A DNA stretch of 64,000 nt from Natrinema ejinorense (GTDB lineage: Archaea > Halobacteriota > Halobacteria > Halobacteriales > Natrialbaceae), in contig NZ_NXNI01000001.1 in NCBI RefSeq assembly GCF_002494345.1, forward strand, positions 2,108,001 through 2,172,000, written 5' to 3'. How positions within the stretch are numbered: the first letter of the stretch is position 1; each line of letters begins with the position of its first letter. Made by a program: the position numbers and the translations under genes. Positions 50,443 through 60,119 of the stretch are shown piece after piece. The notes under the pieces are model-generated. The model had not been told where the DNA came from, ran no database searches, and saw only the letters and a list, made by a program, of their open reading frames with translations.

Positions 50443-51417
50443 ATGTCGTATTGTCACGACTGTGATGAGGAGTTCGAAACGGGGACGATTCTCTGTCCCA
50501 ACTGTGGGGGGAAACTGGCAGAGGGGGACGTCGGAGACGCATCGGCCGGGTGGTCAGACGGCAGTTCGGACGGGAGCGACGCAACGTCCGGGTGGTCAAC
50601 TGACGATTCGGGGATCGACGATTCGACGGCAGGCTGGTCGACCGATCGGAACCGGGATCCGGCAGCGGCATCGGGTCCAGGATCGCCCGATCCGTCAGAG
50701 CCGAAATACCACAGTATTGATATTTTTACCTTCTCGTTCAAATACCCCCTCGGGAAAGGCGGGAAACCGTTGGTGATCGATTCCGTCTTCACGTTCTTTT
50801 GGTTTCTCCTCTTGATACCGCTGATCGTCTCGTATGGCTACTCCTATCGAGTCGGTCGTGCCGCCGCACGCGGCGACGAGGAAGTCCCGTCGTTCGACGA
50901 CTGGCCCGGTATGGGAAGGGACGGCCTGATTCTCGTGGCGGTCTATCTCGCTGTAGTGATCGCACTCGCGGCCGTGACAGCGGTCATTTCCCTGGCGGTC
51001 AGCGCAGTCGGGGAGTCGTCGACGCTTGCGCTCCCGATCATCGGGATCGGAACGATCGCCGTACTGGCTGGCAGCTATATCGCAGGCGCGATCGTACCGG
51101 TGTTGATCGGGACGGGAAGCCTCAGTAAGACGTTTTCCGACCGTCGAATTCTCGAGTTCGCACTCTCGATGCACTATCTCAAGGGGATCCTATTGCTGTT
51201 CGTGATATCCATCGGCCTGTATATTGCGTTCGCGATCGGTGCGTTCATACTCGCGATCACGATCATCGGCATCCCCCTGGTGCTCGTACTGTACATCGTG
51301 TTCCCGGTGTATCTCGTGAACCTGTCGTTTGCCTTGTGGGGCTACATTTACAACGAGGCAGCAAAAGCGGGCGACGTCGAACCCGTCGAGCCGGACGCAT
51401 CACTCGGATTCGAGTGA
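50443..51417 (+). CDS. DUF4013 membrane protein with N-terminal zinc ribbon
   Basis: 324 residues. A zinc ribbon opens the protein (MSYCHDCDEEFETGTILCPN, C4-x2-C7 and C18-x2-C21). A Ser/Asp-rich, repetitive linker follows (GWSDGS, GWSTDDS and GWSTDR recurring, ~43-75). The membrane domain has about six TM helices with LGKGGKPLVIDSVFTFFWFL (~104-123) and EEVPSFDDWPGMGRDGLILV (the DUF4013 signature, ~147-166). ATG 50443 lies ~27 bp after a TATA-like acacatatac (50411-50420), so the transcript is leaderless. The function of DUF4013 proteins is unknown. Confidence 0.85.
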   Translation: MSYCHDCDEEFETGTILCPNCGGKLAEGDVGDASAGWSDGSSDGSDATSGWSTDDSGIDDSTAGWSTDRNRDPAAASGPGSPDPSEPKYHSIDIFTFSFKYPLGKGGKPLVIDSVFTFFWFLLLIPLIVSYGYSYRVGRAAARGDEEVPSFDDWPGMGRDGLILVAVYLAVVIALAAVTAVISLAVSAVGESSTLALPIIGIGTIAVLAGSYIAGAIVPVLIGTGSLSKTFSDRRILEFALSMHYLKGILLLFVISIGLYIAFAIGAFILAITIIGIPLVLVLYIVFPVYLVNLSFALWGYIYNEAAKAGDVEPVEPDASLGFE

Positions 51418-51578
51418 CGGCCGACGACCCGTTTCAGACATCGAGGATACACTGACGGGAGCCCCGTTGGGCCGCTTGGAGCCACCCCCTCGAGTACCGA
51501 TTTTGCGGCCCACGCCATCGAACACAGCGTCGTCATCGTAGAGCATCGAGACAAAAACGACGTCGAGACAAAACCGAG

Positions 51579-52748
51579 TTACAGCGACGACCAGGACCGT
51601 CGGGCTTCGTTCCAGGAGGTAATGTCGGCGATCCAGCGGGCGGCGATCATCTTCTTCAGGTTCTGGGCCGGGAAGCCGCCGAAGGTATCGACGGGAAGGG
51701 AGATGCCGAACGCGGGTTTGACGTCGTGGGCAACGGCTTCCTCCCCGACGGAGATGACGGTCCCCTTATCGTCGTACTCCCAGGTTTTCAGCGGGCGGTT
51801 CTGGATCGCACGAACGATGTTCTCGCCGGCGACCTCCGCGGCCTGCCAGGCGGCCTGTGCCGTCGGTGGCGCGGGCTGGTCGCCCTGATCGATGATCGCC
51901 GAGTCACCGATCGCGAAGACGCGCTCGTCGGAGGTCTGGAAGTTCGCACCGGTGTTGATTCGGTTGTGCTCGTTTTCGAGGTCGACATCGTCAATCGCGT
52001 CGCGGCCGGTGATCCCGCCGGTCCAGACCAACACGTCGTATTCGAGCGGCTCGCCTTCGTCGAACTCGATGGCGTCGTCGGTCGCCTCGGTGATCGGGTC
52101 GTCCGTGTGGATGTGGACGCCAGCCTCCTCGAGCAGGTCGCGCAGGGCCTGTTGGATCTCCGGATCGTTGCCGGGGAAGATCTCCTCGAGGGCTTCGACG
52201 AGGTGGATCTCGATCGGCGCACGGTGGTTGTCGCGGAACTCCGCGATCTCGCCGGCGGTCTGGATGCCCGAGAGGCCGGCACCGCCGATGACGACCTGTG
52301 CGGGGTCGCCGCGGGTCGCCGCCTGGCTGGCGTCGTTGACCGCGTCGTGGATCTCGAGGGCGTCGTCGAGGCTCTTCAGGGTCAGGGACTGCTCCTCGAG
52401 GCCGGGAATGCCGTAGTAGGCGGTCTGGCTGCCGAGTCCGACGAGGACGTAATCGTACTCGACGTCGTCGCTGTCTTCGAGTTTGACGACCTGTTCGTCG
52501 ACGTCGAGGCCGGTAACCTCGTCCTGGATGAACCGCGTCGACGGGTCCGCGATCTGATCGATCGGGAACGTGATGTCAGGGCGGACGTTCGGATCGCGAA
52601 TCACGCGGTGGGATTCGTGGAGAACGAGGTGGTAGTCGACGTCAGCGATCCAGGTTAGCCGCACGTTGCCCCCGAGCTCCGATTGCAGCTTGTTGATCGT
52701 ACCGGTTCCGGCATATCCGGCTCCGAGCACGACGACGTTCTCAGTCAT
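51579..52748 (-). CDS. NAD(P)/FAD-dependent oxidoreductase (NDH-2-like)
   Basis: 389 residues. Two dinucleotide-binding motifs are visible: FAD-binding VVVLGAGYAGTGTINKL (~5-21) and NAD-binding VVIGGAGLSGIQTAGEIAEF (~157-176). Later FAIGDSAIIDQG (~286-297) contacts FAD, and PPTAQAAWQAAEVAGENI (~302-319) is a family helix. The layout fits a type-II NADH dehydrogenase or a sulfide:quinone-like enzyme, though a Cys pair typical of SQR is not visible, so NADH:quinone oxidoreductase is more likely. It is probably peripheral on the inner membrane face. ATG 52748 starts MTENVVVLGAG. It is leftward; arginase is also leftward, 105 bp upstream. Confidence 0.88.
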   Translation of the reverse strand: MTENVVVLGAGYAGTGTINKLQSELGGNVRLTWIADVDYHLVLHESHRVIRDPNVRPDITFPIDQIADPSTRFIQDEVTGLDVDEQVVKLEDSDDVEYDYVLVGLGSQTAYYGIPGLEEQSLTLKSLDDALEIHDAVNDASQAATRGDPAQVVIGGAGLSGIQTAGEIAEFRDNHRAPIEIHLVEALEEIFPGNDPEIQQALRDLLEEAGVHIHTDDPITEATDDAIEFDEGEPLEYDVLVWTGGITGRDAIDDVDLENEHNRINTGANFQTSDERVFAIGDSAIIDQGDQPAPPTAQAAWQAAEVAGENIVRAIQNRPLKTWEYDDKGTVISVGEEAVAHDVKPAFGISLPVDTFGGFPAQNLKKMIAARWIADITSWNEARRSWSSL

Positions 52749-52852
52749 ACCCCACACTGAGAATCACTATGATACAAAGGTGTTGAAACGCGAGTGAGTG
52801 TGCTCACCGTTCTCGTGCCACGATGGTGTGGCACACACTGTATGCAACGGGT

Positions 52853-53773
52853 TCAGAGGATGCGCTTGCCGAACGTACTCGCGGTCAGTTCGGCCGCCAG
52901 CGTCGCAGTCTCGTTTGCTTCGTCCAGAATCGGGTTTACCTCGACGACGTCCATCGATCGGAGCACCCCGTCGGCGTCGTGACGCCGAGAGAGGCTCTCG
53001 AGGGCGGCGTGGGCCTCCCGGTAGGTGACGCCGCCGCGGACGGGGGTACCGACACCGGGTGCCGCCTTCGGATCGAGCCAGTCGAGGTCGAGGCTGACGT
53101 GGACGCCGTCGGTTCCATCGGTCGCGACCGCGAGGGCGTCGTCGACGACTGCGGAGATGCCCCGTTGGTCGATGTCGGACATCGTAAAGGCGGTCATATC
53201 GCTCTCCCGGATCAGTTCGCGCTCGCGGTCGTCGATGCTCCGGAGCCCGACGTAGGCGATCGAAGACTCTCGCAATCGGGGAGCAGGTGCCCACTCCGTC
53301 TCGCCGAACGCACCCCGACCCAGCGCCGCAGCCAGGGGCATTCCGTGGACGTTACCGCTGGGAGAGGTTTCCGGCGTGTTGAGGTCGGCGTGGGCGTCGA
53401 ACCAGATGGCACCGAGGTCGGCCTCATGTGCCGAGCCGTTGAGCGAGCCGATCGCGACCGAGTGGTCCCCGCCCAAGACGAGCGGGAACTCGCCGTCCGC
53501 GAGCGTCGCCGCGACCCGATCGCTCACTCGCCGGCAGACATCCTCGACTTCCCGGAGGAACTTCGCGTTCCCGCCGGTAGGTTGGTCGGCGTCCGGATCG
53601 CGCTCTTCCGCCCGCGGCATCGACAAATCGCCGTCGTCGACCGGTTCGACGCCAGCGCGTTCGAGGCCGTCCGCGAGGTCGGCATAGCGGATCGCGGACG
53701 GTCCCATGTCGACGCCGCGGCGGTTCGCCCCGTAGTCCATCGGGGCACCGATGATTCTGACGGTTCGTTCCAT
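52853..53773 (-). CDS. Arginase/agmatinase-family ureohydrolase
   Basis: 306 residues of the ureohydrolase superfamily with a binuclear Mn site. Ligand motifs are GGDHSVAIGSL (~99-109), IWFDAHADLNTPETSPSGNVHGMPLAAALG (first part at ~122-135), SLDLDWLDPKAAPGVGTPVRGG (~228-237 for the first half) and the Glu of DVVEVNP (~275-281). The substrate-loop sequence NTPETSPSGNVHGM is arginase-like. It most likely hydrolyses arginine to ornithine and urea. The ATG 53773 (MERTVRIIGAP) was chosen over an upstream Arg-rich extension. It is leftward and divergent from the DtxR-type gene, and 105 bp ahead of the NDH-2-like gene. Confidence 0.9.
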   Translation of the reverse strand: MERTVRIIGAPMDYGANRRGVDMGPSAIRYADLADGLERAGVEPVDDGDLSMPRAEERDPDADQPTGGNAKFLREVEDVCRRVSDRVAATLADGEFPLVLGGDHSVAIGSLNGSAHEADLGAIWFDAHADLNTPETSPSGNVHGMPLAAALGRGAFGETEWAPAPRLRESSIAYVGLRSIDDRERELIRESDMTAFTMSDIDQRGISAVVDDALAVATDGTDGVHVSLDLDWLDPKAAPGVGTPVRGGVTYREAHAALESLSRRHDADGVLRSMDVVEVNPILDEANETATLAAELTASTFGKRIL

Positions 53774-53842
53774 ACCCCTGGTACGCCGTCGGCTGGTTTG
53801 ATCGTGACGATCCACGCCGATTCGCTGGCGACAGCTTTAGGG

Positions 53843-53856
53843 TTAGACCGATCTAA
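53843..53856. promoter_or_regulatory. Perfect inverted repeat TTAGA-CCGA-TCTAA before the DtxR-type gene
   Basis: Five-bp arms separated by four bases, ending 12 bp before ATG 53869, and next to another ctttagg half. It would overlap the core promoter or transcription start, so it could be the autoregulatory metal-dependent operator. Confidence 0.5.
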
Positions 53857-53868
53857 TTTCGCTACAGC

Positions 53869-54549
53869 ATGATGCTGAGCGACGTGATGGAGGACTACCT
53901 GAAAGCGATCTATCAGCTCCAGCGCGAGACCGACGAGCGGATCAAAACCTCCGAAATCGCCGGAGAGCTGGACGTCACGTCGCCGACGGTCACCAGCATG
54001 CTCGACAAACTCGAGGAGCGCGAACTCGTCGACCGCGAGAAGTACCGCGGGGTGACCCTGACCGACGAAGGCGAAACGGTCGCCCTCGAGATCGTCCGTC
54101 ACCACCGGCTGCTCGAGGCCTACCTCACCGAGCACCTCGACTACGACTGGTCGGAAGTCCACGCCGAGGCCGACCGGCTCGAACACCACATCAGCGAGGA
54201 CTTCGAGGATCGCGTCGCCGATGCCCTCGGTGAGCCGACGGTCGATCCGCACGGTTCCCCGATCCCCGGTGCCGACCTCGAGCCGCCGGAACGACCCGAG
54301 GGCGAGGCCATCACCGAGTTCGAGGCAGGCACCGTCGTAACCGTCGCCGAGGTCGCCGACCGCGATCCGGAGGTCCTCTCCTATCTCGCCGAGCACGGCG
54401 TCGAACCCGGCGTCGAACTCGAGATACTCGAAATCGCGCCCTTCGGAATGGTGACGGCTCGCTCGAGCGAGGCTGCAGAACCCGTTTCGCTGCCCGAATC
54501 CGTCGCACACCACGTCCGAGTCGCACAACCCGTCGAACCCGAACCGTAG
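53869..54549 (+). CDS. DtxR/MntR-family metal-dependent transcriptional regulator
   Basis: 226 residues. The N-terminal winged helix (MEDYLKAIYQLQRETDERIK, ~5-24; SEIAGELDVTSPTVTSMLDK, ~27-46) matches DtxR/SirR/MntR repressors. The iron/manganese-binding dimerisation domain follows (HHRLLEAYLTEHLDYDWSEVHAEADRLEHHISE, quoted in part at ~78-95). A C-terminal FeoA/SH3-like domain (GTVVTVAEVADRDPEVLSYL, ~155-174) is also there, as in IdeR/SirR. It binds Fe or Mn and represses metal uptake. The start may be M1 or M2 (53872). The adjacent inverted repeat suggests autoregulation. It is divergent from arginase, a Mn enzyme. Confidence 0.9.
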   Translation: MMLSDVMEDYLKAIYQLQRETDERIKTSEIAGELDVTSPTVTSMLDKLEERELVDREKYRGVTLTDEGETVALEIVRHHRLLEAYLTEHLDYDWSEVHAEADRLEHHISEDFEDRVADALGEPTVDPHGSPIPGADLEPPERPEGEAITEFEAGTVVTVAEVADRDPEVLSYLAEHGVEPGVELEILEIAPFGMVTARSSEAAEPVSLPESVAHHVRVAQPVEPEP

Positions 54550-54762
54550 CCGGTGGCGTTGTACGCGGGACCCGTCTCGAGTCCATCGGTCGCTCCCGGA
54601 TTAAATCCGAAACGACACCTGTCGTTAATTACCGACGGACGCCGCTTTCCCTCCGAAACCGGAAAAGAAACACCTTCCCGTGCCCGCTTCGAAGGCCAGG
54701 ATCCCACCACCCGGCCGGGTCTACCCGTCGGGTTTAAGGAAACCAAATACGAATAAATACCT

Positions 54763-55296
54763 ATGTCATCCATCGAACTCACCCCGAGCCAGAAGAAAAT
54801 TCTACGTGCACTGACGAATCTTCACAAAGAAACCGAAGACGCGATTAAAGGCGAGGATATCGCCGAGCAGGTCGATCGCAATCCGGGGACGATTCGTAAC
54901 CAAATGCAGAGTCTCAAAGCCCTCCAACTAGTAGAGGGTGTACCCGGACCCAAAGGGGGCTACAAACCCACGGCCGCTGCCTACGAAGCGCTCGAGATCC
55001 AGCAGATGGACGAGCCAGCGGCCGTTCCGATGCAACACGAAGGTGAACCCGTCGACGATACGATTATCGAAGAGATCGACCTCTCGAGCGTCCATCACCC
55101 GGAACTCTGTCGCGCGGAGATCCACATTCAGGGCACGCTCGGCGACATTCACGAGAACGACGCCGTCACCGTCGGCCCGACGCCGCTCTCGAAACTCGTC
55201 ATCGAGGGCACCGTCGACGGGAAAGACGACACGAACAACATCCTCATCCTACGGATCGACGACATGGTTGCGCCCGCCGAAGAACCGGCCCACTGA
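54763..55296 (+). CDS. Winged-helix (Rrf2/TrmB-like) transcriptional regulator
   Basis: 177 residues. The N-terminal winged HTH covers SQKKILRALTNLHKETEDAI (~9-28), GEDIAEQVDRNPGTIRNQMQSL (recognition helix ~37-50), and VEGVPGPKGGYKPTAAAYEAL (wing). The C-terminal ~90 residues are a beta-rich domain (AEIHIQGTLGDIHENDAVTV), with no ligand motif recognised. It looks conserved in haloarchaea. The TATA-like ggtttaagg (54731-54739), ~28 bp before ATG 54763, indicates a leaderless transcript. It is convergent with gyrA and may control redox or metal functions, but this is not shown. Confidence 0.8.
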   Translation: MSSIELTPSQKKILRALTNLHKETEDAIKGEDIAEQVDRNPGTIRNQMQSLKALQLVEGVPGPKGGYKPTAAAYEALEIQQMDEPAAVPMQHEGEPVDDTIIEEIDLSSVHHPELCRAEIHIQGTLGDIHENDAVTVGPTPLSKLVIEGTVDGKDDTNNILILRIDDMVAPAEEPAH

Positions 55297-55395
55297 GGGA
55301 CGGTCGCCGCGTTTGCTTCGATTCTCTCTAGTGACTGCCCTCCCGATCGACGAACGAATCCGCTTCGAGCCGAGGCCGTGCCGAAGCCGACCGGC

Positions 55396-57876
55396 TCAGT
55401 TCGCGTCGTCGGCTGCGTCGGCGGTCGCCGACGCCGGAAGGTCGTCGACTGCGGCGACCGCGTCGCCGTCTTCGACGTCCATGACGATCACGCCCATCGT
55501 GTTCCGCCCGACGGTCGAGATCTCGTCGACGCGGGTCCGGACGATCTGTCCGCGCTCGCTCATCATCACGAGCTGATCGTCGTCGGAGACCGCCTTGACG
55601 GCCGTCACGGGACCGTTTCGCTCGCCGGTCTTGATGTCGATCAATCCCTTCCCGTAGCGGGACTGCGTGTTGTACTCCGAGAGGGGAGTCCGCTTGCCGT
55701 AGCCGTTCTTCGTGACCGTCAGCAGCGCCTGCTCGTCGCCCTCGTCGGTCGCGACCAGTCCTGCGACGGCGTCGCCCTCTTGAAGTTTGATGCCGTTGAC
55801 GCCGCGGGCGTTCCGGCCCATCGCACGGACTTCGTCCTCGTCGAAGCGGATCGTCATCCCGCCCTCGGTCGCGATGACCAGGTCCTGCGAGCCGTCGGTG
55901 ACCTCGACGTCGACGAGTTCGTCGCCTTCTTCTAGGTCCGCGGCGATGATCCCCGTCGAGAGGATGTTGTCGAACTCCTCGCCGGCGGTGCGCTTGACGT
56001 AGCCGTTCCGAGTCGCCATCGTCACGAACTCGTCGTCGCCGAACGCGTCGGTGTCGACGATGGCCGTGATGTCCTCGCCGGGGTCGAGATCGAGGATGTT
56101 GACCGCGGATTTACCACGCGCGGTCCGGCCCATCTCCGGGATCTCGTAGGTCTTGAGTCGGTAGACCTCGCCCTGATTCGTAAAGCAGAGTAGATAGTCG
56201 TGGGTGTTCGCCCGGAAGACCGCCGAGACGCGGTCGTCTTCCTTGACGTCCGCGCCGATGATCCCCTTCCCACCGCGACCCTGGGGGTCGAACTGCTCGA
56301 TCGGCATTCGCTTGACGTAGTCGTCTTCCGTCATGACGACGAACACCTCCTCCTCGGGAATGAGGTCCTCGTGGGTAACCGTCCCTTCGTCCTCGACGAT
56401 CGAGGTGCGGCGGTCGTCGGCGTACTCGTCTTTGATCTCGCGGAGCTCGTCTTTGATGACCGAGAGCAGTTCCGACTCGCTCTCGAGGATCGTGGTCAGG
56501 CGTTCGATCTCGGCCTGGACCTCCTCGTACTCGTCTTCGATTTCGGCGGCCTCCATCGAGGTGAGGCTGCCGAGTTGCATCCGAACGATGTGGGTGGCCT
56601 GCTCCTCGGAGAAGTCGTAGGACTGCTGTAGCGCCGCTTTCGCTGCCGACCGATCCTCGCTGTTGCGGATCAGCTCGACGACGTCTTCGGCGTTCTCGAC
56701 GGCCGTCAGCCGTCCCTCGAGGATGTGTGCCCGATCCTCGGCCGCCGCGAGGTCGTACTCGCTGCGTCGGCGAACGACCTCGCGGCGGTGGGAGATGTAC
56801 TCCTCGAGCGTCTCCGTGAGCGAGAGCACGCGCGGTTGGCCGTCGACCAGCGCGAGGTTGATGACGCCGAAGGTTCGTTCGAGGTGATTCTCGAGCAGTT
56901 TGTTCTTGACGACGTCGGCGTTCGCGCCGCGTTTGAGTTCGATGACGACGCGGACGCCGTCGCGGTCGGACTCGTCGCGCAGGTCGGAAACTCCCTCGAT
57001 CTCGCCCTCGTTGACGTCCTCGGCGATGCGTTCGACCAGTCGAGCCTTGTTGGCCTGGAAGGGCAGTTCCGTGACGACGATCCGTTCGCGACCCGACTTC
57101 CACTCTTCGACCTCGAACTCGGCGCGGACGCGGATGCGCCCGCGGCCGGTCTTGTACGCCGAGTAGATCGCGTCTCGGCCGACGATGTTCGCACCCGTCG
57201 GGAAGTCCGGGCCTTTGACGTGCGCCATCAGGTCGTCGACGGTCGCGTCGGGGTCGTCGATCAGCTCGATCGTCGCGTCGATTACCTCGCCCAAATTGTG
57301 GGGCGGGATGTTCGTCGACATCCCGACCGCGATCCCCGAGGAGCCGTTGACCAGCAGGTTGGGAAACGCCGCCGGAAGCACGTCGGGCTCTTGGAGGCGG
57401 TCGTCGTAGTTCGCCGAGAAGTCGACCGTCTCCTTGTCGATGTCCTCGAGCAGTTCCTCGGCGACGGAGGCCATCCGAGCCTCCGTGTATCGGGGCGCGG
57501 CGGCGGGGTCGCCGTCCATCGAGCCGAAGTTCCCCTGGCCGTCGACCAGCGGATACCGCATCGAGAAGTCCTGGGCCATCCGGACCAGGGTATCGTAGAT
57601 CGCGCTGTCGCCGTGGGGATGGTAGTCACCCATCGTCTCCCCGACGATCGAGGAGGACTTGCGGTGGCTGCTCCCCGAGGAGACGCCCATCTCGTGCATC
57701 GCATAGAGGATGCGCCGGTGGACGGGTTTGAGTCCGTCGCGGGCGTCGGGGAGTGCGCGACCGGCGATGACGCTCATCGCGTAGTCGATGTAACTCTGCT
57801 CCATCTCGTCTTCGATACGGACGTTTTCGACCGCTCTGGCCTCTATGTCCGTCGGATCGGGTACGTCTGAACTCAT
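55396..57876 (-). CDS. gyrA: DNA gyrase subunit A
   Basis: 826 residues, the breakage-reunion subunit of a bacterial-type gyrase, which halophilic archaea have acquired. The N-terminal [20 protein letters not shown] (~46-65) is the quinolone-resistance region; the catalytic Tyr lies in [10 protein letters not shown] (~123). The GyrA-box-like motif QGRGGKGI (~533) and the six-bladed beta-pinwheel C-terminal domain, with repeated NGYVKRT/NGYGKRT strands, support negative supercoiling activity. It is the downstream gene of a leftward gyrB-gyrA pair, 196 bp after gyrB. An acidic C-terminal tail ([12 protein letters not shown]) ends it. Confidence 0.97.
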   Translation of the reverse strand: MSSDVPDPTDIEARAVENVRIEDEMEQSYIDYAMSVIAGRALPDARDGLKPVHRRILYAMHEMGVSSGSSHRKSSSIVGETMGDYHPHGDSAIYDTLVRMAQDFSMRYPLVDGQGNFGSMDGDPAAAPRYTEARMASVAEELLEDIDKETVDFSANYDDRLQEPDVLPAAFPNLLVNGSSGIAVGMSTNIPPHNLGEVIDATIELIDDPDATVDDLMAHVKGPDFPTGANIVGRDAIYSAYKTGRGRIRVRAEFEVEEWKSGRERIVVTELPFQANKARLVERIAEDVNEGEIEGVSDLRDESDRDGVRVVIELKRGANADVVKNKLLENHLERTFGVINLALVDGQPRVLSLTETLEEYISHRREVVRRRSEYDLAAAEDRAHILEGRLTAVENAEDVVELIRNSEDRSAAKAALQQSYDFSEEQATHIVRMQLGSLTSMEAAEIEDEYEEVQAEIERLTTILESESELLSVIKDELREIKDEYADDRRTSIVEDEGTVTHEDLIPEEEVFVVMTEDDYVKRMPIEQFDPQGRGGKGIIGADVKEDDRVSAVFRANTHDYLLCFTNQGEVYRLKTYEIPEMGRTARGKSAVNILDLDPGEDITAIVDTDAFGDDEFVTMATRNGYVKRTAGEEFDNILSTGIIAADLEEGDELVDVEVTDGSQDLVIATEGGMTIRFDEDEVRAMGRNARGVNGIKLQEGDAVAGLVATDEGDEQALLTVTKNGYGKRTPLSEYNTQSRYGKGLIDIKTGERNGPVTAVKAVSDDDQLVMMSERGQIVRTRVDEISTVGRNTMGVIVMDVEDGDAVAAVDDLPASATADAADDAN

Positions 57877-58021
57877 ATTCTCAGCTGATTGGTGGGGTGG
57901 TTATCTGCAAAGTGTTGCATCCGTGAGAGCGTCCGCTCTGGGGACGCTCGAGCGGGCCGACGACCGACCCGGAACGCGGCGTGCCCGCACGGAGGGGAAG
58001 GGGGAGTCCTTTTCATCGAAT

Positions 58022-58064
58022 TTTCACCGAGTGCGGTCGCTTCGCGACCGTACGCAGGGTGAAA
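58022..58064. terminator. Hairpin between gyrB and gyrA
   Basis: Outer arms TTTCACC (58022-58028) and GGTGAAA (58058-58064) enclose a perfect stem CGGTCGC-ttc-GCGACCG (58034-58050). It starts eight bases after the gyrB stop (58073, leftward). The structure could attenuate or process the gyrB-gyrA transcript. Confidence 0.5.
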
Positions 58065-58072
58065 GTCCGTTC

Positions 58073-60004
58073 TTAGATGTCGATCCACTCCGCCTCCGGC
58101 GCGTGATCCTTGATGAACTGCTTGCGGGGTTCGACGGCGTCGCCCATCAGGACGGAGAACATCTTGTCCGCCGCGGCCGCGTCCTCGATCGTGATCTGTT
58201 TGAGAATGCGGTTGTCGGGATTCATCGTCGTCTCCCAGAGCTGTTCGGGGTTCATCTCGCCGAGCCCCTTGAACCGCTGGACCTGCGAGGGATTGCCGTC
58301 GCACTTCTCTTCGACGATCCGATCGCGTTCGGCGTCGGTCATCGCGTCGTAGGTCTCGCCGCGATAGCGGATGCGGTACAGCGGCGGCTGGGTCGCGTAG
58401 ACGTAGCCGCCCTCGAGCAGCGGGCGCATGTGCCGGTAGAAGAACGTCAACAGGAGCGTCCGGATGTGTGCCCCGTCGACATCGGCGTCCGTCGCCATGA
58501 TGATCTTCTTGTAGCGGACGTCCTCGACGTCGAACTCGTCGCCGATCCCCGCGCCGATCGCGGTGATCATGTTCCGGATCTCGTCGTTCTCGAGGATGCG
58601 GTCGAGTCGGTGTTTCTCGACGTTCAGAATCTTCCCCTTGATTGGCAGGATGGCCTGGAAATCCGGATTCCGAGCCTGTTTCGCGCTCCCCCCCGCGGAG
58701 TCACCCTCCGCGATGAACAGTTCGGCCTCCTCGGGATCTTTGGTCTGGCAGTCGGCCAGTTTCCCGGGCAGCGAGGTGGACTCGAGGGCGGATTTCCGCC
58801 GGGTCAGCTCTTCGGCCTTCTGGGCGGCCATGCGTGCCTTCGCGGCTTCGACCGCTTTGTTGACGATCGCCTCGGCGGTGTCGGGGTGTTCCTCGAAGTA
58901 GGTTCCGAGCCCCTCGTGCATGGCGCTCTCGACGATGCCCCGTACTTCCGAGTTGCCGAGTTTCGTCTTCGTCTGACCCTCGAACTGGGGATCGGGGTGT
59001 TTGATCGAGATGACTGCGGTCAGCCCCTCGCGGATGTCCTCGCCCGTGAGGTTGTCGTCGAGATCCGAGAGGAGGTCGTTGTCGTTGGCGTAATCGTTGA
59101 CACACCGCGTCAGCGCGGTCTTGAACCCGGTGAGGTGGGTCCCCCCCTCGCGTGTGTTGATGTTGTTCGCGAAGGCGTGGATCGACCCCTGCAGTTCCTG
59201 GGTGGCCTGCATCGCGACTTCGATCTGGATGTTCTGTGCTTCGTCCTCGAAGTAGATGACGTCCTCGTGCATCGCCGAGCGCGTCTCGTTGAGGTAGTCG
59301 ACGAACTCGCGGATGCCACCGTCGTACTCGTAGGTCTCGGTAACGGCCTCGCCCTCGTCGTCGTCCGCGCGCTCGTCACGGAGCGTGATGCGGACGCCCG
59401 AGTTGAGGAAGGCCAGTTCCCGAAGCCGGTTCGATAGCGTCGAGAACGAGACGTCGCCCGTCTCGAAGATACCCGTATCGGGCCAGAACCGGATCCGGCT
59501 CCCTGTCTCCTCGTCGGGCTGCATCTCGCGAACGCGTTCCATGTCACCGATAGGTTCGCCACCCTCGAACGCGTGGCGGAAGACGCCGCCGTCGCGTTTG
59601 ACCTCGGCCTCGAGACGCTCGGAGAGGGCGTTGACCACGCTCACGCCGACGCCGTGGAGGCCGCCGGAGACCTGGTAGGACTTGTTGTCGAACTTGCCGC
59701 CGGCGTGGAGGACGGTCAGAATGACCTCGAGTGCAGGGCGGTCGTACTCCTCGTGTGTGTCGACGGGGATACCACGGCCGTCGTCAGCGACGCTCACCGA
59801 CTCGTCCTCGTGGATAGTGACGGTGATGTCGTCGCAGTGGCCGGCCAGTGCCTCGTCGATCGAGTTGTCCACCACTTCGTAGACCAGATGGTGGAGTCCT
59901 CGAGAATCGGTAGAGCCGATGTACATCGCCGGTCGCTTTCGGACGGCTTCCAGGCCCTCGAGGACCTGAATCTGCCCGGCTCCGTACTCGCTTTCCTGGG
60001 ACAT
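58073..60004 (-). CDS. gyrB: DNA gyrase subunit B
   Basis: 643 residues, the ATPase subunit. GHKL ATPase motifs are visible: VDNSIDEALAGHCDD (~46-60), DDGRGIPVDTHEEYDRPALE (~72-91) and GLHGVGVSVVNALS (~117-130). The Toprim domain carries LFIAEGDSAGGSAKQARN (~424-441) and MATDADVDGAHIRTLLLTFF (~494-513). It ends with the archaeal/bacterial gyrB tail (APEAEWIDI). ATG 60004 (MSQESEYGAG) was chosen because upstream codons run into the promoter: an AT-rich cttttatta (60037-60045) is ~35-40 bp upstream. Confidence 0.97.
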   Translation of the reverse strand: MSQESEYGAGQIQVLEGLEAVRKRPAMYIGSTDSRGLHHLVYEVVDNSIDEALAGHCDDITVTIHEDESVSVADDGRGIPVDTHEEYDRPALEVILTVLHAGGKFDNKSYQVSGGLHGVGVSVVNALSERLEAEVKRDGGVFRHAFEGGEPIGDMERVREMQPDEETGSRIRFWPDTGIFETGDVSFSTLSNRLRELAFLNSGVRITLRDERADDDEGEAVTETYEYDGGIREFVDYLNETRSAMHEDVIYFEDEAQNIQIEVAMQATQELQGSIHAFANNINTREGGTHLTGFKTALTRCVNDYANDNDLLSDLDDNLTGEDIREGLTAVISIKHPDPQFEGQTKTKLGNSEVRGIVESAMHEGLGTYFEEHPDTAEAIVNKAVEAAKARMAAQKAEELTRRKSALESTSLPGKLADCQTKDPEEAELFIAEGDSAGGSAKQARNPDFQAILPIKGKILNVEKHRLDRILENDEIRNMITAIGAGIGDEFDVEDVRYKKIIMATDADVDGAHIRTLLLTFFYRHMRPLLEGGYVYATQPPLYRIRYRGETYDAMTDAERDRIVEEKCDGNPSQVQRFKGLGEMNPEQLWETTMNPDNRILKQITIEDAAAADKMFSVLMGDAVEPRKQFIKDHAPEAEWIDI

Positions 60005-60119
60005 GTAAAACCTGCTTTCGGATAGCAGTCCGGCCCTAATAAAAGTCACGTGTACGCGCGCGAGCGCGAGCCGGATGGCCCCAATAAACGGCCTGCCCCG
60101 ATAAACGACCAACCGCGGC

